DNA from: Sporichthya polymorpha DSM 43042
GTDB taxonomy: Bacteria > Actinomycetota > Actinomycetes > Sporichthyales > Sporichthyaceae
Length of the DNA: 64,000 nt
Reading direction: 5' to 3'
NCBI RefSeq assembly: GCF_000384115.1
Contig: NZ_KB913029.1
Span: forward strand, 1,336,907-1,400,906
The notes under the pieces are model-generated. The model did no database searches. It saw nothing but the letters and a program-made list of their open reading frames with translations, and was not told the DNA's origin. Below are positions 26,438 through 35,595 of the stretch, piece by piece. The position numbers and the translations under genes were made by a program. Within the stretch, counting starts at the first letter, position 1, and the number at the start of each line of letters is the position of its first letter.

Positions 26438-26734
26438 ATGATCGCAACTGACCTCTCGGTGCTCGCCGCGGAGCTACCGCCCGTCGACCCGGACCGCTCC
26501 GGGATGCCCGGCGGACAGGCCATCGACACCCTGATGAGCTGGGCGATGTACCTCGCGCTCACCGCATGCGTGCTCGCGGCCATCGGCGCCGGTGCCGCGA
26601 TCGCGCTGGGCATGCTCAGCCAACGCCCGATGTGGGCCGAACGCGGGAAGGTCGCCTTGATCTGCTCCGTGCTGGGTGCCGTGGTCGTCGGGTCCGCGGT
26701 CACCATCGTCAACACCGGCTTCGCGCTGGCATGA
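26438..26734 (+). CDS. Small two-helix membrane protein, VirB2/TrbC-like position
   Basis: A 98-residue protein. I place the start at the ATG at 26438, after GAAGGAGCAAATC; the open frame upstream is antisense-like. Two membrane helices (MYLALTACVLAAIGAGAAIA and VALICSVLGAVVVGSAVTIV) are joined by a short basic loop (SQRPMWAERGK). Its size and location before VirB8- and VirB6-like genes match a pilin- or VirB2/VirB3-like component, though sequence alone does not prove it. Confidence 0.75.
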   Translation: MIATDLSVLAAELPPVDPDRSGMPGGQAIDTLMSWAMYLALTACVLAAIGAGAAIALGMLSQRPMWAERGKVALICSVLGAVVVGSAVTIVNTGFALA

Positions 26735-27495
26735 GGACGACGATGGACCCGGGCGCACGGGCGTTGTTGGGCGACCGTCCACGCCGCGGCCTGTCCGCTG
26801 TAATCGCCCTGACTGGCTCGACACTCGTGGCCGTCCTCGCGCTCGGCCTGATCCTGCGTGCCGCCTGGCCCGGTAACGACGATGCGCCGGCCGCCGCCCC
26901 GGCCGTCGCCGAGCCGATGCCCAGCACCACGCCGGCGCCGAGGATCCCGGCCGCCGGGGAGCCGCTGCTGCTGCCGCAACCGACCGGCACAATGGACGGC
27001 GTCGCGATCGGGTTCCCGGCGACTGCCGCAGGTGCGGTCGCCGCCGCATACGCCTACACCCGCATCGCGACCGGCCTCGACGCCGCCGCGACCCTGCGCG
27101 CTCTTGAGCAGGTTGCCGAACCGAGGGCCGGATGGCTGGCCCAGCAGCGGACCGCGATCGCCGACGGGGTCGCGGCCCAGCGGGCGTCGCTCGGTCTGGC
27201 GCCGGTGGGCCCGTCCGAGTCGGCCACGCTGACTCTGACGCCAGCGGGTTACCAGTTCGAGGGCAAGCCGGGAACCACCACGGCGACCGTGCTGACGCTG
27301 GCTGTGCTGTCCGGCACCGCGGTCGACGGGACCCGCACCACCGGCCCGATCGTGTTCCGCTGGGACTTGCGCTGGGACGGCGAGCGGTGGCGGGCGATCC
27401 GCCCGCACGTCGACGAGGCCGTGGCCGACCTGGCCGCGGTGCCGCTGACCTCGGAGGCCGCCGCCAAGGGTTGGCGGGAGGCACGCGGTGGATAG
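26731..27495 (+). CDS. Bitopic T4SS protein, VirB8/TcpC-like candidate
   Basis: A 254-residue protein whose ATG overlaps the previous stop (ATGA, 26731-26734). A basic N-terminus and one membrane helix (VIALTGSTLVAVLALGLILR) are followed by a Pro/Ala linker and an extracytoplasmic domain (GAVAAAYAYTRIATGLDAAA, ATVLTLAVLSGT, GPIVFRWDLRWDGERWR). The last part resembles an NTF2-like fold such as that of VirB8/TcpC. The assignment rests on layout and context. Confidence 0.7.
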   Translation: MRTTMDPGARALLGDRPRRGLSAVIALTGSTLVAVLALGLILRAAWPGNDDAPAAAPAVAEPMPSTTPAPRIPAAGEPLLLPQPTGTMDGVAIGFPATAAGAVAAAYAYTRIATGLDAAATLRALEQVAEPRAGWLAQQRTAIADGVAAQRASLGLAPVGPSESATLTLTPAGYQFEGKPGTTTATVLTLAVLSGTAVDGTRTTGPIVFRWDLRWDGERWRAIRPHVDEAVADLAAVPLTSEAAAKGWREARGG

Positions 27496-28747
27496 CTGCT
27501 CGCGGTTCGACCTGCTCTGCCAGGCCCGGAGCGGGGTCGGTGGGGTGGTGTCCGGCGTGGCCGGGAGCGCGTTCGAGCGGATGTGCCAGGCCTTCGCCGA
27601 CGCCGGCGCGACCGTGCTCAGCGAGGTCGCCGAGACCTTCCTCGCCACCTCAACGGTCGACCTGCAGCGCAGCGGCGTCGACGGGGTCTTCGCGGTGACC
27701 GCGTCCATCGGGGCGCTGGTGGCGGTGTTGCTGTTGCTGGGTCAGGTGATCCGGACCGGGCTGACGTTTCGCGGGGAGCACCTCGCGCACGGCGTCGTCG
27801 GGGTCCTCAAGGCCGGGCTCGCCATCGGGTGCGTGACCGCGACCGCCGCGCTGCTGCTCGCCGTTGCCGATGACCTCAGCGAGATCATCATGACCGAGAC
27901 GGTCGGCGGCCGGGACGCCTTCACCGAGCGGTTGGCGAACTCGGTGTCGTTCACCAGCACCGGCGGCAACCCCGCCGCCCCGGCGGCCCTGATGCTCATC
28001 TTCGGGCTGGTCGCGATCGTCGTCGGCGTGGTCCTGTTCGCCGAGATGATCTTCCGCCACGCGTTGATCGTCGTGCTCGTCGCGGTGAGCCCCATCGCCG
28101 CGGCCGGGATGGTGGCCGGGCATGCCGCGCCGTGGTTCCGCAAGCTCGTCACCGCGGGGCTGCAGCTGATCTTCCTCAAGCCGCTGATCGTGTTGATCTT
28201 CGGCGTGTCCTTCAGTGTCGCCGGTTCCGCTACCGGCGTCGTCGCCGTCCTGGCCGGGCTGACGACGCTCGCCCTGGCCGCGTTCGCGTGGCCGCTGCTG
28301 GCCAAGGGCTGCACCTGGAGCGCCGGCCAGGTAGGGGCGGCCGGTGGGGCCGGCGCGTTGGTCGGCGGGTTGGCCGGCGCCGGGTCGGTCGCGATGCTGG
28401 CCCGCGGCGGGTCCGGGGCCGGTGCGGCATCGATAGTGGACTCCGACCGGGCGACGATGGCGCGTCACCACCTCGCGATGAGCGCCGCATCGGCCGGGGC
28501 CGGTCGTATGGGTCCGGCATCGAGCGCCGGGTTCGGGTCGGCCGCGCGCACCGGCGGCGTCGGCGCGCTGGCCATGGCGGGCTCGGCGGCCGGCGGGCAG
28601 GTCCGGACCGGCATGGACCGCATGACCGCCTACGCCGGTCTCGACGCCGGCCCTCCCCCGCCACCACCGCCCGCCGTCCCCGGACCGGTTCTTCCGGGTC
28701 CGATGCCGCCGCCGCGTCCGTCCGGCCCGTCCCCTGCAGGAGCGTGA
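27488..28747 (+). CDS. VirB6/TrbL-like polytopic membrane protein
   Basis: A 419-residue protein starting with GTG, overlapping the previous gene by 8 bp. Six or more membrane helices are visible (IGALVAVLLLLGQVI, GLAIGCVTATAALLLAVADD, LMLIFGLVAIVVGVVLFAEM, ALIVVLVAVSPIAAAGMVAG). A Gly/Ala-rich and finally poly-Pro C-terminal tail follows. The motif around VSPIAAAGMVAGHAAPWFRK is typical of TrbL/VirB6 channel proteins. It probably forms the inner-membrane pore of the transfer apparatus. Confidence 0.85.
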   Translation: MDSCSRFDLLCQARSGVGGVVSGVAGSAFERMCQAFADAGATVLSEVAETFLATSTVDLQRSGVDGVFAVTASIGALVAVLLLLGQVIRTGLTFRGEHLAHGVVGVLKAGLAIGCVTATAALLLAVADDLSEIIMTETVGGRDAFTERLANSVSFTSTGGNPAAPAALMLIFGLVAIVVGVVLFAEMIFRHALIVVLVAVSPIAAAGMVAGHAAPWFRKLVTAGLQLIFLKPLIVLIFGVSFSVAGSATGVVAVLAGLTTLALAAFAWPLLAKGCTWSAGQVGAAGGAGALVGGLAGAGSVAMLARGGSGAGAASIVDSDRATMARHHLAMSAASAGAGRMGPASSAGFGSAARTGGVGALAMAGSAAGGQVRTGMDRMTAYAGLDAGPPPPPPPAVPGPVLPGPMPPPRPSGPSPAGA

Positions 28748-28750
28748 TCC

Positions 28751-30310
28751 ATGGAAACCTCGACCGCCCCGACGACGCCGCTCCGCTACGGCGGTTGGCA
28801 GCGTGAACGCTGCGGGTTCTTGTTCGGGATGTCGGGCGCCCGGTTCGCCCTGGTCGCGCTCGGGCTGCTGTGCCTCATCGCGCCGATCAGCACCCGGTCG
28901 CTCGGGGTGATGCTGGTGACCTGGCCCACCGCCGCGGTGCTCGCTGGCTTGGTGTGGCTGCGGGTGGCCGGCCGGACGGCGACGGAGTGGGCCGGGCTCG
29001 GGTTGGCGCACACGTGGAACACCGCGCGGCGGCAGAACCTGTTCTTCTCCGGCGCCTTCGCACCGCGGGATCCAGCCGATCCGACCGCCCCGGCGCCGAT
29101 GGACCTGCCCGGCCCGCTGGCCGCGCTGCGGTTCCTGGAGGCCGACGCCCGAGGGCTGCTCGCGGGGACAGCCGGGCCTGCCGAGGCGATCGCCGTGGTG
29201 CACCACCCGCTGGAGGAGACCTACACCGCCATCGCCCGGATCCGCTACCCGGGGATCGCGCTGGCCGACGGCACGCGCCGCGAGACCAGGATCGCCGCGT
29301 GGGGCGGCTTGCTCGCCCAGCTGTGCAGCGACGCCAGCCCGTTCGTGCGGATCGCGATCGTGCAGCGCACCGTGCCCGACGACGGGACAGCGCTGCGAGC
29401 CTGGCACGCCTCGGCGCTGCGCGCCGACGCACCCGCGGCCGCGGTAGAGGCCGTCACCACGCTGCTCGAACACAGCGCGGCGACCGGCGCGCAGCACGAG
29501 GCGTGGTTGGTCCTCACTCTCGACCGGGCCCGGGCCCGGGGGCAGATTCGGGCCGCAGGTGGTGGGGACGCCGGCGCCCTGGCGGTGCTGACCCGGCAGC
29601 TCGCCGCGGTCACGCCCGCGGTCGGTGGCGCGCAGCTGGAGATCACCCATTGGCTCGGCGTTCGCGAACTCGCGGCGGTCGTCCGCACCGCGTTCGACCC
29701 CTCGGCGGTCGGTCCCTTGGCGGGCCGCTCGTCGCTGGTCGAGGGGGCCCTGGCGCCCGGCCTGGATCCGCGACTCGCCGGCCCGGCAGCGGCGGACGCG
29801 CGCTGGTCGTACTACCGGCACGACTCCGGGTTCTCGGTCACGTTCGAGGTATTGAACTGGCCACGGGCGGGCGTGCCGGCGTGGTTCCTCCGCCCCATTC
29901 TGACGGCACATCACACCGCACGGCGCAGCGTGGCGCTCGTCGTCGAACCCATCGGAGCCCGCCGGGCCGAGCAGACGGTGATGCGGGCACGCACCCGGCG
30001 GTCGGTGGCGGTCGGGCTGCGGCACAAGACCGGCCAGCTGGTGCCCGAGCACGAACGGCAAGCCCTGGCCGAGGCAGAGGACCAGGACCGGTTGCGCGCC
30101 GCGGGGCACGGGCTCGTGCGGTTCGTCGCCTACCTCACCGTCACGGTCACCGACGGGGCCGCGCTGGACCTGGCCTGCTCGGAGCTGGAGACCGACGCCG
30201 GGCAGTGCGGGCTGGACGTGCGACGGATGTGGGGCGCGCAGGACATCGGCTTCTACGCCGGGGCTCTGCCGTTGGGTCTGGGTCTGCCGAAGATGCGGAG
30301 CTGGGCATGA
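28751..30310 (+). CDS. SCO6880-like T4SS protein (VirB3/VirB4 N-terminal type)
   Basis: A 519-residue protein. Two N-terminal membrane helices (FALVALGLLCLIAPI and TWPTAAVLAGLVWLRVAG) are followed by a large cytoplasmic domain (RTATEWAGLGLAHTWNTA, WRARGH-free stretch, SYYRHDSGFSVTFEVLNWP). This matches the actinobacterial SCO6880 family, thought to combine VirB3 and the N-terminal part of VirB4. It lacks an ATPase motif. The following gene, overlapping by 4 bp, supplies the ATPase. Confidence 0.82.
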   Translation: METSTAPTTPLRYGGWQRERCGFLFGMSGARFALVALGLLCLIAPISTRSLGVMLVTWPTAAVLAGLVWLRVAGRTATEWAGLGLAHTWNTARRQNLFFSGAFAPRDPADPTAPAPMDLPGPLAALRFLEADARGLLAGTAGPAEAIAVVHHPLEETYTAIARIRYPGIALADGTRRETRIAAWGGLLAQLCSDASPFVRIAIVQRTVPDDGTALRAWHASALRADAPAAAVEAVTTLLEHSAATGAQHEAWLVLTLDRARARGQIRAAGGGDAGALAVLTRQLAAVTPAVGGAQLEITHWLGVRELAAVVRTAFDPSAVGPLAGRSSLVEGALAPGLDPRLAGPAAADARWSYYRHDSGFSVTFEVLNWPRAGVPAWFLRPILTAHHTARRSVALVVEPIGARRAEQTVMRARTRRSVAVGLRHKTGQLVPEHERQALAEAEDQDRLRAAGHGLVRFVAYLTVTVTDGAALDLACSELETDAGQCGLDVRRMWGAQDIGFYAGALPLGLGLPKMRSWA

Positions 30311-31803
30311 CGGCTCGGCGGTGGCGCCGCGATCCGGGTGCCGTGCCGGCGGTGGACATGGCCGGGCTGGTGGGGCTGCCCCTTCCGGTCCCGGCGCCCC
30401 GGGCGGCCGCGCAACCGCGACCGGTGACGCGCCCGACGCCGCCGCGACGTGGGTGGCGCGGTCCCGGGGCTGGGCGGGCGGCAGTGCTGTGGAGGCCGGA
30501 GGCGCACCGGGCCTCGACAGCGCAGGCCCAGGGGGTGTACCCGTTCCTGGCCGGAGCGGCGATGGCGGCGGTCGGACCGGTGATGGGCTGGGACGTGCTG
30601 ACCCGGGCAACCTTCACGTGCCATCCGGTCGAGTGGCTACGCCGCGACCTGGTGACCAACCCCAACATGATCTTCACCGGCGTCCCCGGCTCGGGGAAGT
30701 CCGCCACGATGAAGGCCCTCGCGCTGCGACTGATGGCCTTCGGGGTCAAGGTCCTGGTGGCGGGCGACCTGAAGAACGAGTACGCGCCGATCGCCACCGC
30801 GCTGGGGTGCGCGCCGGTGCAGCTGGGTCTGGGACTACCGACACGGCTCAATCCGCTCGACGCGGGTCCGCTCGGGCAGGGGCTGCCGACCGACCCTGAG
30901 TCCGCGCGGGAACGGCTCGCCGAGATCCATCGCCGGCGCGTGACGTTGCTGGACTCGCTGCTGACGATGCAGATCGGGCGTGGGCTCTCTCCGTTGGAGA
31001 AGGCGGCGCTGGGACTGGCCGTGCGGCGGTGCAGCGGGGAGCTGGGCGGGGCGTCGACGCTTGTCGACCCGACGATCCCCGAGGTGTGGCGCGTGATCGC
31101 CGAGCCGGACGTCGAACTCGCCCGGGACCTGGGCCTGCCGCGGGCCGACGTCGACCTTGCGCGGGACCGGCTGGAGAACCTCCGGCACGGGCTGGGGAAC
31201 ATGGTCGCAGGGCCACTCGGCGGGATCTTCGACGCCCAGTCGACGGTGCGACTGGACTTCGATGCGCCGATCCAGACCGTCGACCTGTCCCGCCTCGACG
31301 GCCGCGGAGACGAGTCGGTGGCGATGACGCTCGCCTGCGTGTCCTCATGGGCGCAGGCGGCGATCGACCTGCCCGGTGGGGTGCGGGCCGTCGTGCGTGA
31401 CGAGGTGTGGCGATCGATGCGGGTGCCGGCGATGATCCGCAAGATCGACTCCGACCTGCGGCTGTCGCGGGCGCACGGGACGATCCAGATGCTCGCCACC
31501 CACCGCCTGTCGGACTTCGAGCAGGTCGGTGCCGCAGGCAGCGAGGAGGTCGCGATCGCGCGGCACCTCATCGCCTCCTGTGACACCCGGGTGCAACTCG
31601 CGCAGGACACCGGGCCGTTGGCGATGACCCGGGAGGCGATCGGGCTCACCGATGCCGAGTGCGAGCACATCGGGTCCTGGACAGCCGAGCATAAGGGCTA
31701 CGCGCTGTGGAAGGTCGGGCGGGCGTCGTCGCACATCGTGCGGACGATGCTCACCGCGACCGAGCTGGAGCTCTTCCATACGAACGAGAGGATGGTGGTC
31801 TGA
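30307..31803 (+). CDS. VirB4-like conjugation ATPase
   Basis: A 498-residue P-loop ATPase. I place the start at the ATG at 30307 (ATGA overlap with the SCO6880-like gene), not at the far upstream start of the open frame. Walker A GVPGSGKS is at 125-132, and a Walker B-like segment VRAVVRDEVWRSM is near 360. The C-terminal motif IQMLATHRLSDFEQ is typical of VirB4/TraC. It energises assembly of the secretion channel. Confidence 0.9.
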   Translation: MTARRWRRDPGAVPAVDMAGLVGLPLPVPAPRAAAQPRPVTRPTPPRRGWRGPGAGRAAVLWRPEAHRASTAQAQGVYPFLAGAAMAAVGPVMGWDVLTRATFTCHPVEWLRRDLVTNPNMIFTGVPGSGKSATMKALALRLMAFGVKVLVAGDLKNEYAPIATALGCAPVQLGLGLPTRLNPLDAGPLGQGLPTDPESARERLAEIHRRRVTLLDSLLTMQIGRGLSPLEKAALGLAVRRCSGELGGASTLVDPTIPEVWRVIAEPDVELARDLGLPRADVDLARDRLENLRHGLGNMVAGPLGGIFDAQSTVRLDFDAPIQTVDLSRLDGRGDESVAMTLACVSSWAQAAIDLPGGVRAVVRDEVWRSMRVPAMIRKIDSDLRLSRAHGTIQMLATHRLSDFEQVGAAGSEEVAIARHLIASCDTRVQLAQDTGPLAMTREAIGLTDAECEHIGSWTAEHKGYALWKVGRASSHIVRTMLTATELELFHTNERMVV

Positions 31804-31804
31804 C

Positions 31805-32056
31805 GTGCCATCAGGTGTGGTCGTCACGGCTTCCGGTCCAGCAGTCGGAACCCAGCTGTCGGCCGGCATGCTTGTCGTCCTCCTGATTGTGGCACTGCTC
31901 GTGAGCGCGGTGTGGCTCAGGGAACGCGGGTCGCGAGCGTCGCGCGGTTTCGCCTCGACGATGCAGCTGCGATCGGTGTTGGGACGGCGAGCGCTGCGCC
32001 GCGGGGCGCGTGAGCTGCGGCCCGGCCTGCACCCCAGGCGGAAGGCCGACGCATGA
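31805..32056 (+). CDS. Single-helix membrane protein, probable anchor of the coupling protein
   Basis: An 83-residue protein from a GTG 1 bp after the VirB4 stop. It has one membrane helix (AGMLVVLLIVALLVSAVWLR) and a basic tail (ASTMQLRSVLGRRALRRGAR). It overlaps the VirD4-like gene by ATGA. That coupling protein lacks the N-terminal membrane anchor, so this peptide looks like the detached anchor half. Confidence 0.75.
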   Translation: MPSGVVVTASGPAVGTQLSAGMLVVLLIVALLVSAVWLRERGSRASRGFASTMQLRSVLGRRALRRGARELRPGLHPRRKADA

Positions 32057-33474
32057 GCACTGCGCCGACGGAGTACGGGTACCGGCTGGGCCGCTCGGTC
32101 CGGCCACGTGGCGTCGAACTGTGGTCACGTCTGGACCGCTCGACCCGCGTGATCGGGCCGATGGGCTCGGGCAAGACGATGCGGCTGATCGCCCCGGCGC
32201 TACGGGAGGCACCCGGGGCGGCGCTGGCCACGTCGACGAAGGCCGACCTGTACGAGCTGACCGTCGTGCCTCGCCGCGCCCGAGGGCCGGTAGTGGCAAT
32301 GGACCCGCTCCGGATCGTGCCTGGGGCAGAGCCGCTGCGGTGGTCCCCGATACATGGGGCGGAACGGTCGAGGGTGGCCGAGCACCGCGGCCGCGCGTTT
32401 ACGGCCGGCGTCCGGACTGGCATGACCGTTGCCAGCGAAGGTGCGATCTTCTACCGGCACCGAGCCGGTTCGCTGATCATGTGTCTATTGCACGCGGCTG
32501 CGCTCGATGGCGCCTCCATCCGGCAGGTGCTCGCGTGGTCACGCCGGCCGCACGACCCGGCCCCCCGGCGGATCCTCGACACGCATCCCGGCGCGGAGCC
32601 CGGATGGGCGGACAAGCTGGCCGGCATCGTCACCGGCGACGACCGGACCATCGGGAACACCATGGCGACCGTCGAACAGGCCCTCGCCGCGTTCGACCAC
32701 GAGGAACTCACCGCGGCTATCGACCTGCCAACGGAGAAGTGCACCGACGTGCGCGCGCTGATCCGAGCGAACGGAACGGTGTACGCGCTCGGGAAGGACA
32801 CCGCCTACGGGTCGGTGGCCCCGCTGGTGACGGCGATTGTCGAGGACGTCCTCGACGCTGCCGAGGAGATCGGCTACGAGCGCCCTGGTGGGCGACTCGA
32901 CCCACCGTTTCTCGCCGCGCTCGACGAGGCGCCGAGCATCGCGCCGATTCCGACGCTGCGTCAGCGGGTCGCCGACGGCCGCGGGCGAGGGATCTGCGTC
33001 ATCTACGCCGCCCAGGGCTGGGCCGGAGTCGTCGCGCGGTGGGGCGCTGCGGAGGCCGCCGAACTGGCGGCCATCACGTCCAACCTGGTCGTGTACGGCG
33101 GGTGCAAGGACCCGGACTTCCTGCACGAGATGGAGCGGCTGTGCGGACAACGGCGCATCACCGTCGCGAACCGCAGTCGCACCCACGGACGCTACGGATC
33201 CGCCTCAGTGTCCACGCAGGAGACCTGGGAGCCGGTGTTGCGAGCCCACGAGATCGGCACCCTCGACGTAGCCCGCGGCAACGCCTTGGTGCTCGCCGAG
33301 AACCTCCCGCCAGTGATTGCCCGTCAGACTGCACTCTTCGAACGGCGCCGGCTGTGGCGCAGCGTCGTCGAGCCGGAACTGAAGGAGGTTCGGGCCGAGG
33401 CGGCTCGCGTTCGATCCCGGGAGAACCCCGCGCTCTGCGCGTCCCAACGCTCGGCGGGGGCGACGGGTGAGTGA
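32053..33474 (+). CDS. VirD4/TraG-like type IV coupling protein ATPase
   Basis: A 473-residue cytosolic ATPase that brings the relaxase-DNA complex to the channel. Walker A GPMGSGKT is at 35-42, a Walker B-like LAALDEAPSI is near 288, and the T4CP C-terminal motif is CVIYAAQGWAGVVARWG. No membrane helix precedes the P-loop; the anchor seems to be the product of the preceding gene. It overlaps the next gene by 8 bp. Confidence 0.9.
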   Translation: MSTAPTEYGYRLGRSVRPRGVELWSRLDRSTRVIGPMGSGKTMRLIAPALREAPGAALATSTKADLYELTVVPRRARGPVVAMDPLRIVPGAEPLRWSPIHGAERSRVAEHRGRAFTAGVRTGMTVASEGAIFYRHRAGSLIMCLLHAAALDGASIRQVLAWSRRPHDPAPRRILDTHPGAEPGWADKLAGIVTGDDRTIGNTMATVEQALAAFDHEELTAAIDLPTEKCTDVRALIRANGTVYALGKDTAYGSVAPLVTAIVEDVLDAAEEIGYERPGGRLDPPFLAALDEAPSIAPIPTLRQRVADGRGRGICVIYAAQGWAGVVARWGAAEAAELAAITSNLVVYGGCKDPDFLHEMERLCGQRRITVANRSRTHGRYGSASVSTQETWEPVLRAHEIGTLDVARGNALVLAENLPPVIARQTALFERRRLWRSVVEPELKEVRAEAARVRSRENPALCASQRSAGATGE

Positions 33475-33928
33475 CTCCCATACATCTGTCCCCCGCTGGC
33501 CGGCACTGCCCCCGACGCTGAGGGACCTGCTGGGCAAGATCGAAGCAGAGACCGAGGACGATCTCCGCCATCCTCGGCCCTGGGACTTGGCATCTCTTCC
33601 TGATGAGTTGCATGCGTCGGTCTGGGGCTGGCTGGCCCAGGCCGTTGCATGGATCAACGAGTGCTACGCCTGGCAACCGGAGACCGTGATTCCACCGTGC
33701 TGGCGGGAACATCCGCACCTCGCGCTGGAACTGGCCGTTCTTGCGTTCGGGCGCGAGATCGCGCATCGATCGTCGGGCACGCAGGAACCCGCCCAGTGGC
33801 ACCAGGACCTTCACGACTTCCACAGCCGCATGGCTGCGGCGCTCGGAGCGATCGGGCTGCAGGAGTGTCAGCGAGGCATTCATGGCGAGCGCCCTGCCCG
33901 CTACGAGCTCGAAAGGTACGCCAGCTGA
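33467..33928 (+). CDS. DUF4913-like protein
   Basis: A 153-residue soluble protein from a GTG inside the end of the coupling-protein gene. It has the pattern WLAQAVAWINECYAW, PPCWREHPHLALELAVLA and a Trp/His-rich C-terminal part (WHQDLHDFHSRMAAAL). This resembles DUF4913 proteins found in actinobacterial plasmids and conjugative elements, whose function is unknown. It is the last plus-strand gene before the convergent minus-strand mobilisation genes. The 239-bp gap that follows holds no supported gene. Confidence 0.65.
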   Translation: MSDSHTSVPRWPALPPTLRDLLGKIEAETEDDLRHPRPWDLASLPDELHASVWGWLAQAVAWINECYAWQPETVIPPCWREHPHLALELAVLAFGREIAHRSSGTQEPAQWHQDLHDFHSRMAAALGAIGLQECQRGIHGERPARYELERYAS

Positions 33929-34167
33929 AGTGGCTCTGGGCGCCGCGCTCAGCGGGCGCTACCAGGGCGGCGGTCGGCGCGGTCAGGACGAGAGCAGCGA
34001 TCAGAGCAATCTCGGCGCGTAGCTCACTCCGACGCCTAGCATCCGCCCGCCGACCATGCCTGCGGAGCAGCGATTCGGCAATGGCGCACCGCCTTCCAGC
34101 ACACACCAGGTGCGCCGCCAGGCCGCCAGGCCAGCCGAACCGTCAGAAGTGGACTGGCGCGGGCCGG

Positions 34168-35595
34168 TTATCGACGAATGGGTCCGGGGGTGATGTCGCC
34201 GGGTGGACGCCGCAAGCGGGTGCGGCTCCGACGTCGGTTTTCCTCGGCCGACCGTCGGCGTTCCGTCCGCTGGTTCGGATGCACCGGGAGCGGCTCCTCC
34301 GACGCGCGACGCGTCCGGACATGCTCGGCAAGCACCGACGTGACTCGCTCTGGCCGATCGGCAGCGTCTATGTACGCGCCGAGGTCGCGGAGATCCTCGC
34401 GCGCCCGCCGTACCGCCCGGACCACCTCCGGCGACGCGCCGGGCACGACGGGGTGCCAATGCCGGGCGTCAGCGGGCCCGGAGTCGCTCGGACGGCCAAG
34501 CAGACGCCGGTCACGATGAGCTGCGGTGAGCGCGTGATCGAGAGCCGCGACGACCGCGGGAACGTCGCGAACCCAGCCATCCAGCCCGCCACGCAGCTTG
34601 GCGTGGCCCTCGAGGCGGGACCGGGGGTCGGCGAGGTCGTCGAGCTGGTCGCAGAGCCGATGGAGGATCCGGAACTGGCGGGAGATGTCGCCGCCCAGTA
34701 CCCGAAGGGTGGAGTCCGGCGATACGTCGTTGAGGGTCGCGAGCGGGGTGTGCAGCAGCTGCTTGAGGTGACCGGCCGTGCTGGCGACGGGGGATACGGC
34801 TGGGTCACAGGGAGCCCCGTTCCCGCCGGTGGAGTGCACGCGCGCGGCGAGATCAAGGCCCTCGACCAGCACGCGCGCGGCAGCACGGATCTCGGGCGCG
34901 CTGATCTCCGCCGACCGACGGCGGAGCAGCGCGGCGAGGTCCGCATTGGCAGTGGGCAGGTCGTTGATCGTGCGCACCGGACGTACAACGAGCCTTGAGC
35001 TTCGACTGACGACGAGGTCGCCGCCCAGGGCGCGGCGGACCGACTCCAACTGGGCCGCGGCAATGCGGAGGGCGCCGTGACGACCGGCGTCGACGACCGG
35101 GCCCGCGCGGTGGCGATGAAGGTCGTCGTCGAGGCACGGGACGGCGGTGGCGAGGTTGCCGATGTCGCCGATCACCTTCCACGCGAACGGGCCGGGGAGG
35201 TCGGGCAGGGCGTCGCTGTAGGGCTCCAGGAACAGAGCAGCGCGGGCGAGTTCCTGCCACTCCTTCTGTCCGGGGCGCGAGGGGACGGTGAGGATGTCGA
35301 CGAGGAGCGGCGGGTTCCGTTCGCTCAGCAGCGGCAGGTCCGCGAGCGCGCTGTAGAGCGCGCCAGCGGGATCCGTGGTGATGTCGCGGGCGAGGAAGTT
35401 CTCCAGGGTGGGGCCGGTGCCGGTGATCAGCCCGCACATCACGCGCAGCCGCGTGAGCGCGATGTCCCGGGCGGCCAGCGCGATCTCCGGCGGCGTCCGG
35501 TCGGCTCGGTGCGACTCCTCGTCGCGGCCGATCAGGGTGGCGAGCGCGCACGCGAAGTTGTCGAGGTCGTCGGCGTAGCTCACGAGCGCCCCCAC
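34168..35595 (-). CDS. Large unknown protein downstream of the relaxase
   Basis: A 475-residue, mainly helical, Arg/Asp-rich soluble protein with a basic C-terminal tail (RRSAEENRRRSRTRLRRP). No catalytic motif is recognised. The GTG start lies inside the end of the preceding 101-residue gene; a second GTG at 35583 is also possible and would give a GTGA overlap. The basic tail and position after the relaxase suggest a DNA-binding mobilisation accessory, but this is only inference. Confidence 0.7.
   Translation of the reverse strand: MGALVSYADDLDNFACALATLIGRDEESHRADRTPPEIALAARDIALTRLRVMCGLITGTGPTLENFLARDITTDPAGALYSALADLPLLSERNPPLLVDILTVPSRPGQKEWQELARAALFLEPYSDALPDLPGPFAWKVIGDIGNLATAVPCLDDDLHRHRAGPVVDAGRHGALRIAAAQLESVRRALGGDLVVSRSSRLVVRPVRTINDLPTANADLAALLRRRSAEISAPEIRAAARVLVEGLDLAARVHSTGGNGAPCDPAVSPVASTAGHLKQLLHTPLATLNDVSPDSTLRVLGGDISRQFRILHRLCDQLDDLADPRSRLEGHAKLRGGLDGWVRDVPAVVAALDHALTAAHRDRRLLGRPSDSGPADARHWHPVVPGASPEVVRAVRRAREDLRDLGAYIDAADRPERVTSVLAEHVRTRRASEEPLPVHPNQRTERRRSAEENRRRSRTRLRRPPGDITPGPIRR

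Noticed and set aside
28870-30306. N-terminal extension of the VirB4-like open frame
   Set aside because: Overlaps the whole SCO6880-like gene and is low-complexity Arg-rich. The ATGA start at 30307 is natural.
27650-30610. Long minus-strand open frame (986 codons) opposite the VirB6/SCO6880-like genes
   Set aside because: Arg/Gly/Pro-rich composition without domains; it is the antisense shadow of well-supported transfer genes in high-G+C DNA.
33654-34106. Minus-strand frame with a possible hydrophobic segment in the convergent gap
   Set aside because: It lies mostly opposite the DUF4913-like gene, has no ribosome site and no recognisable domain.
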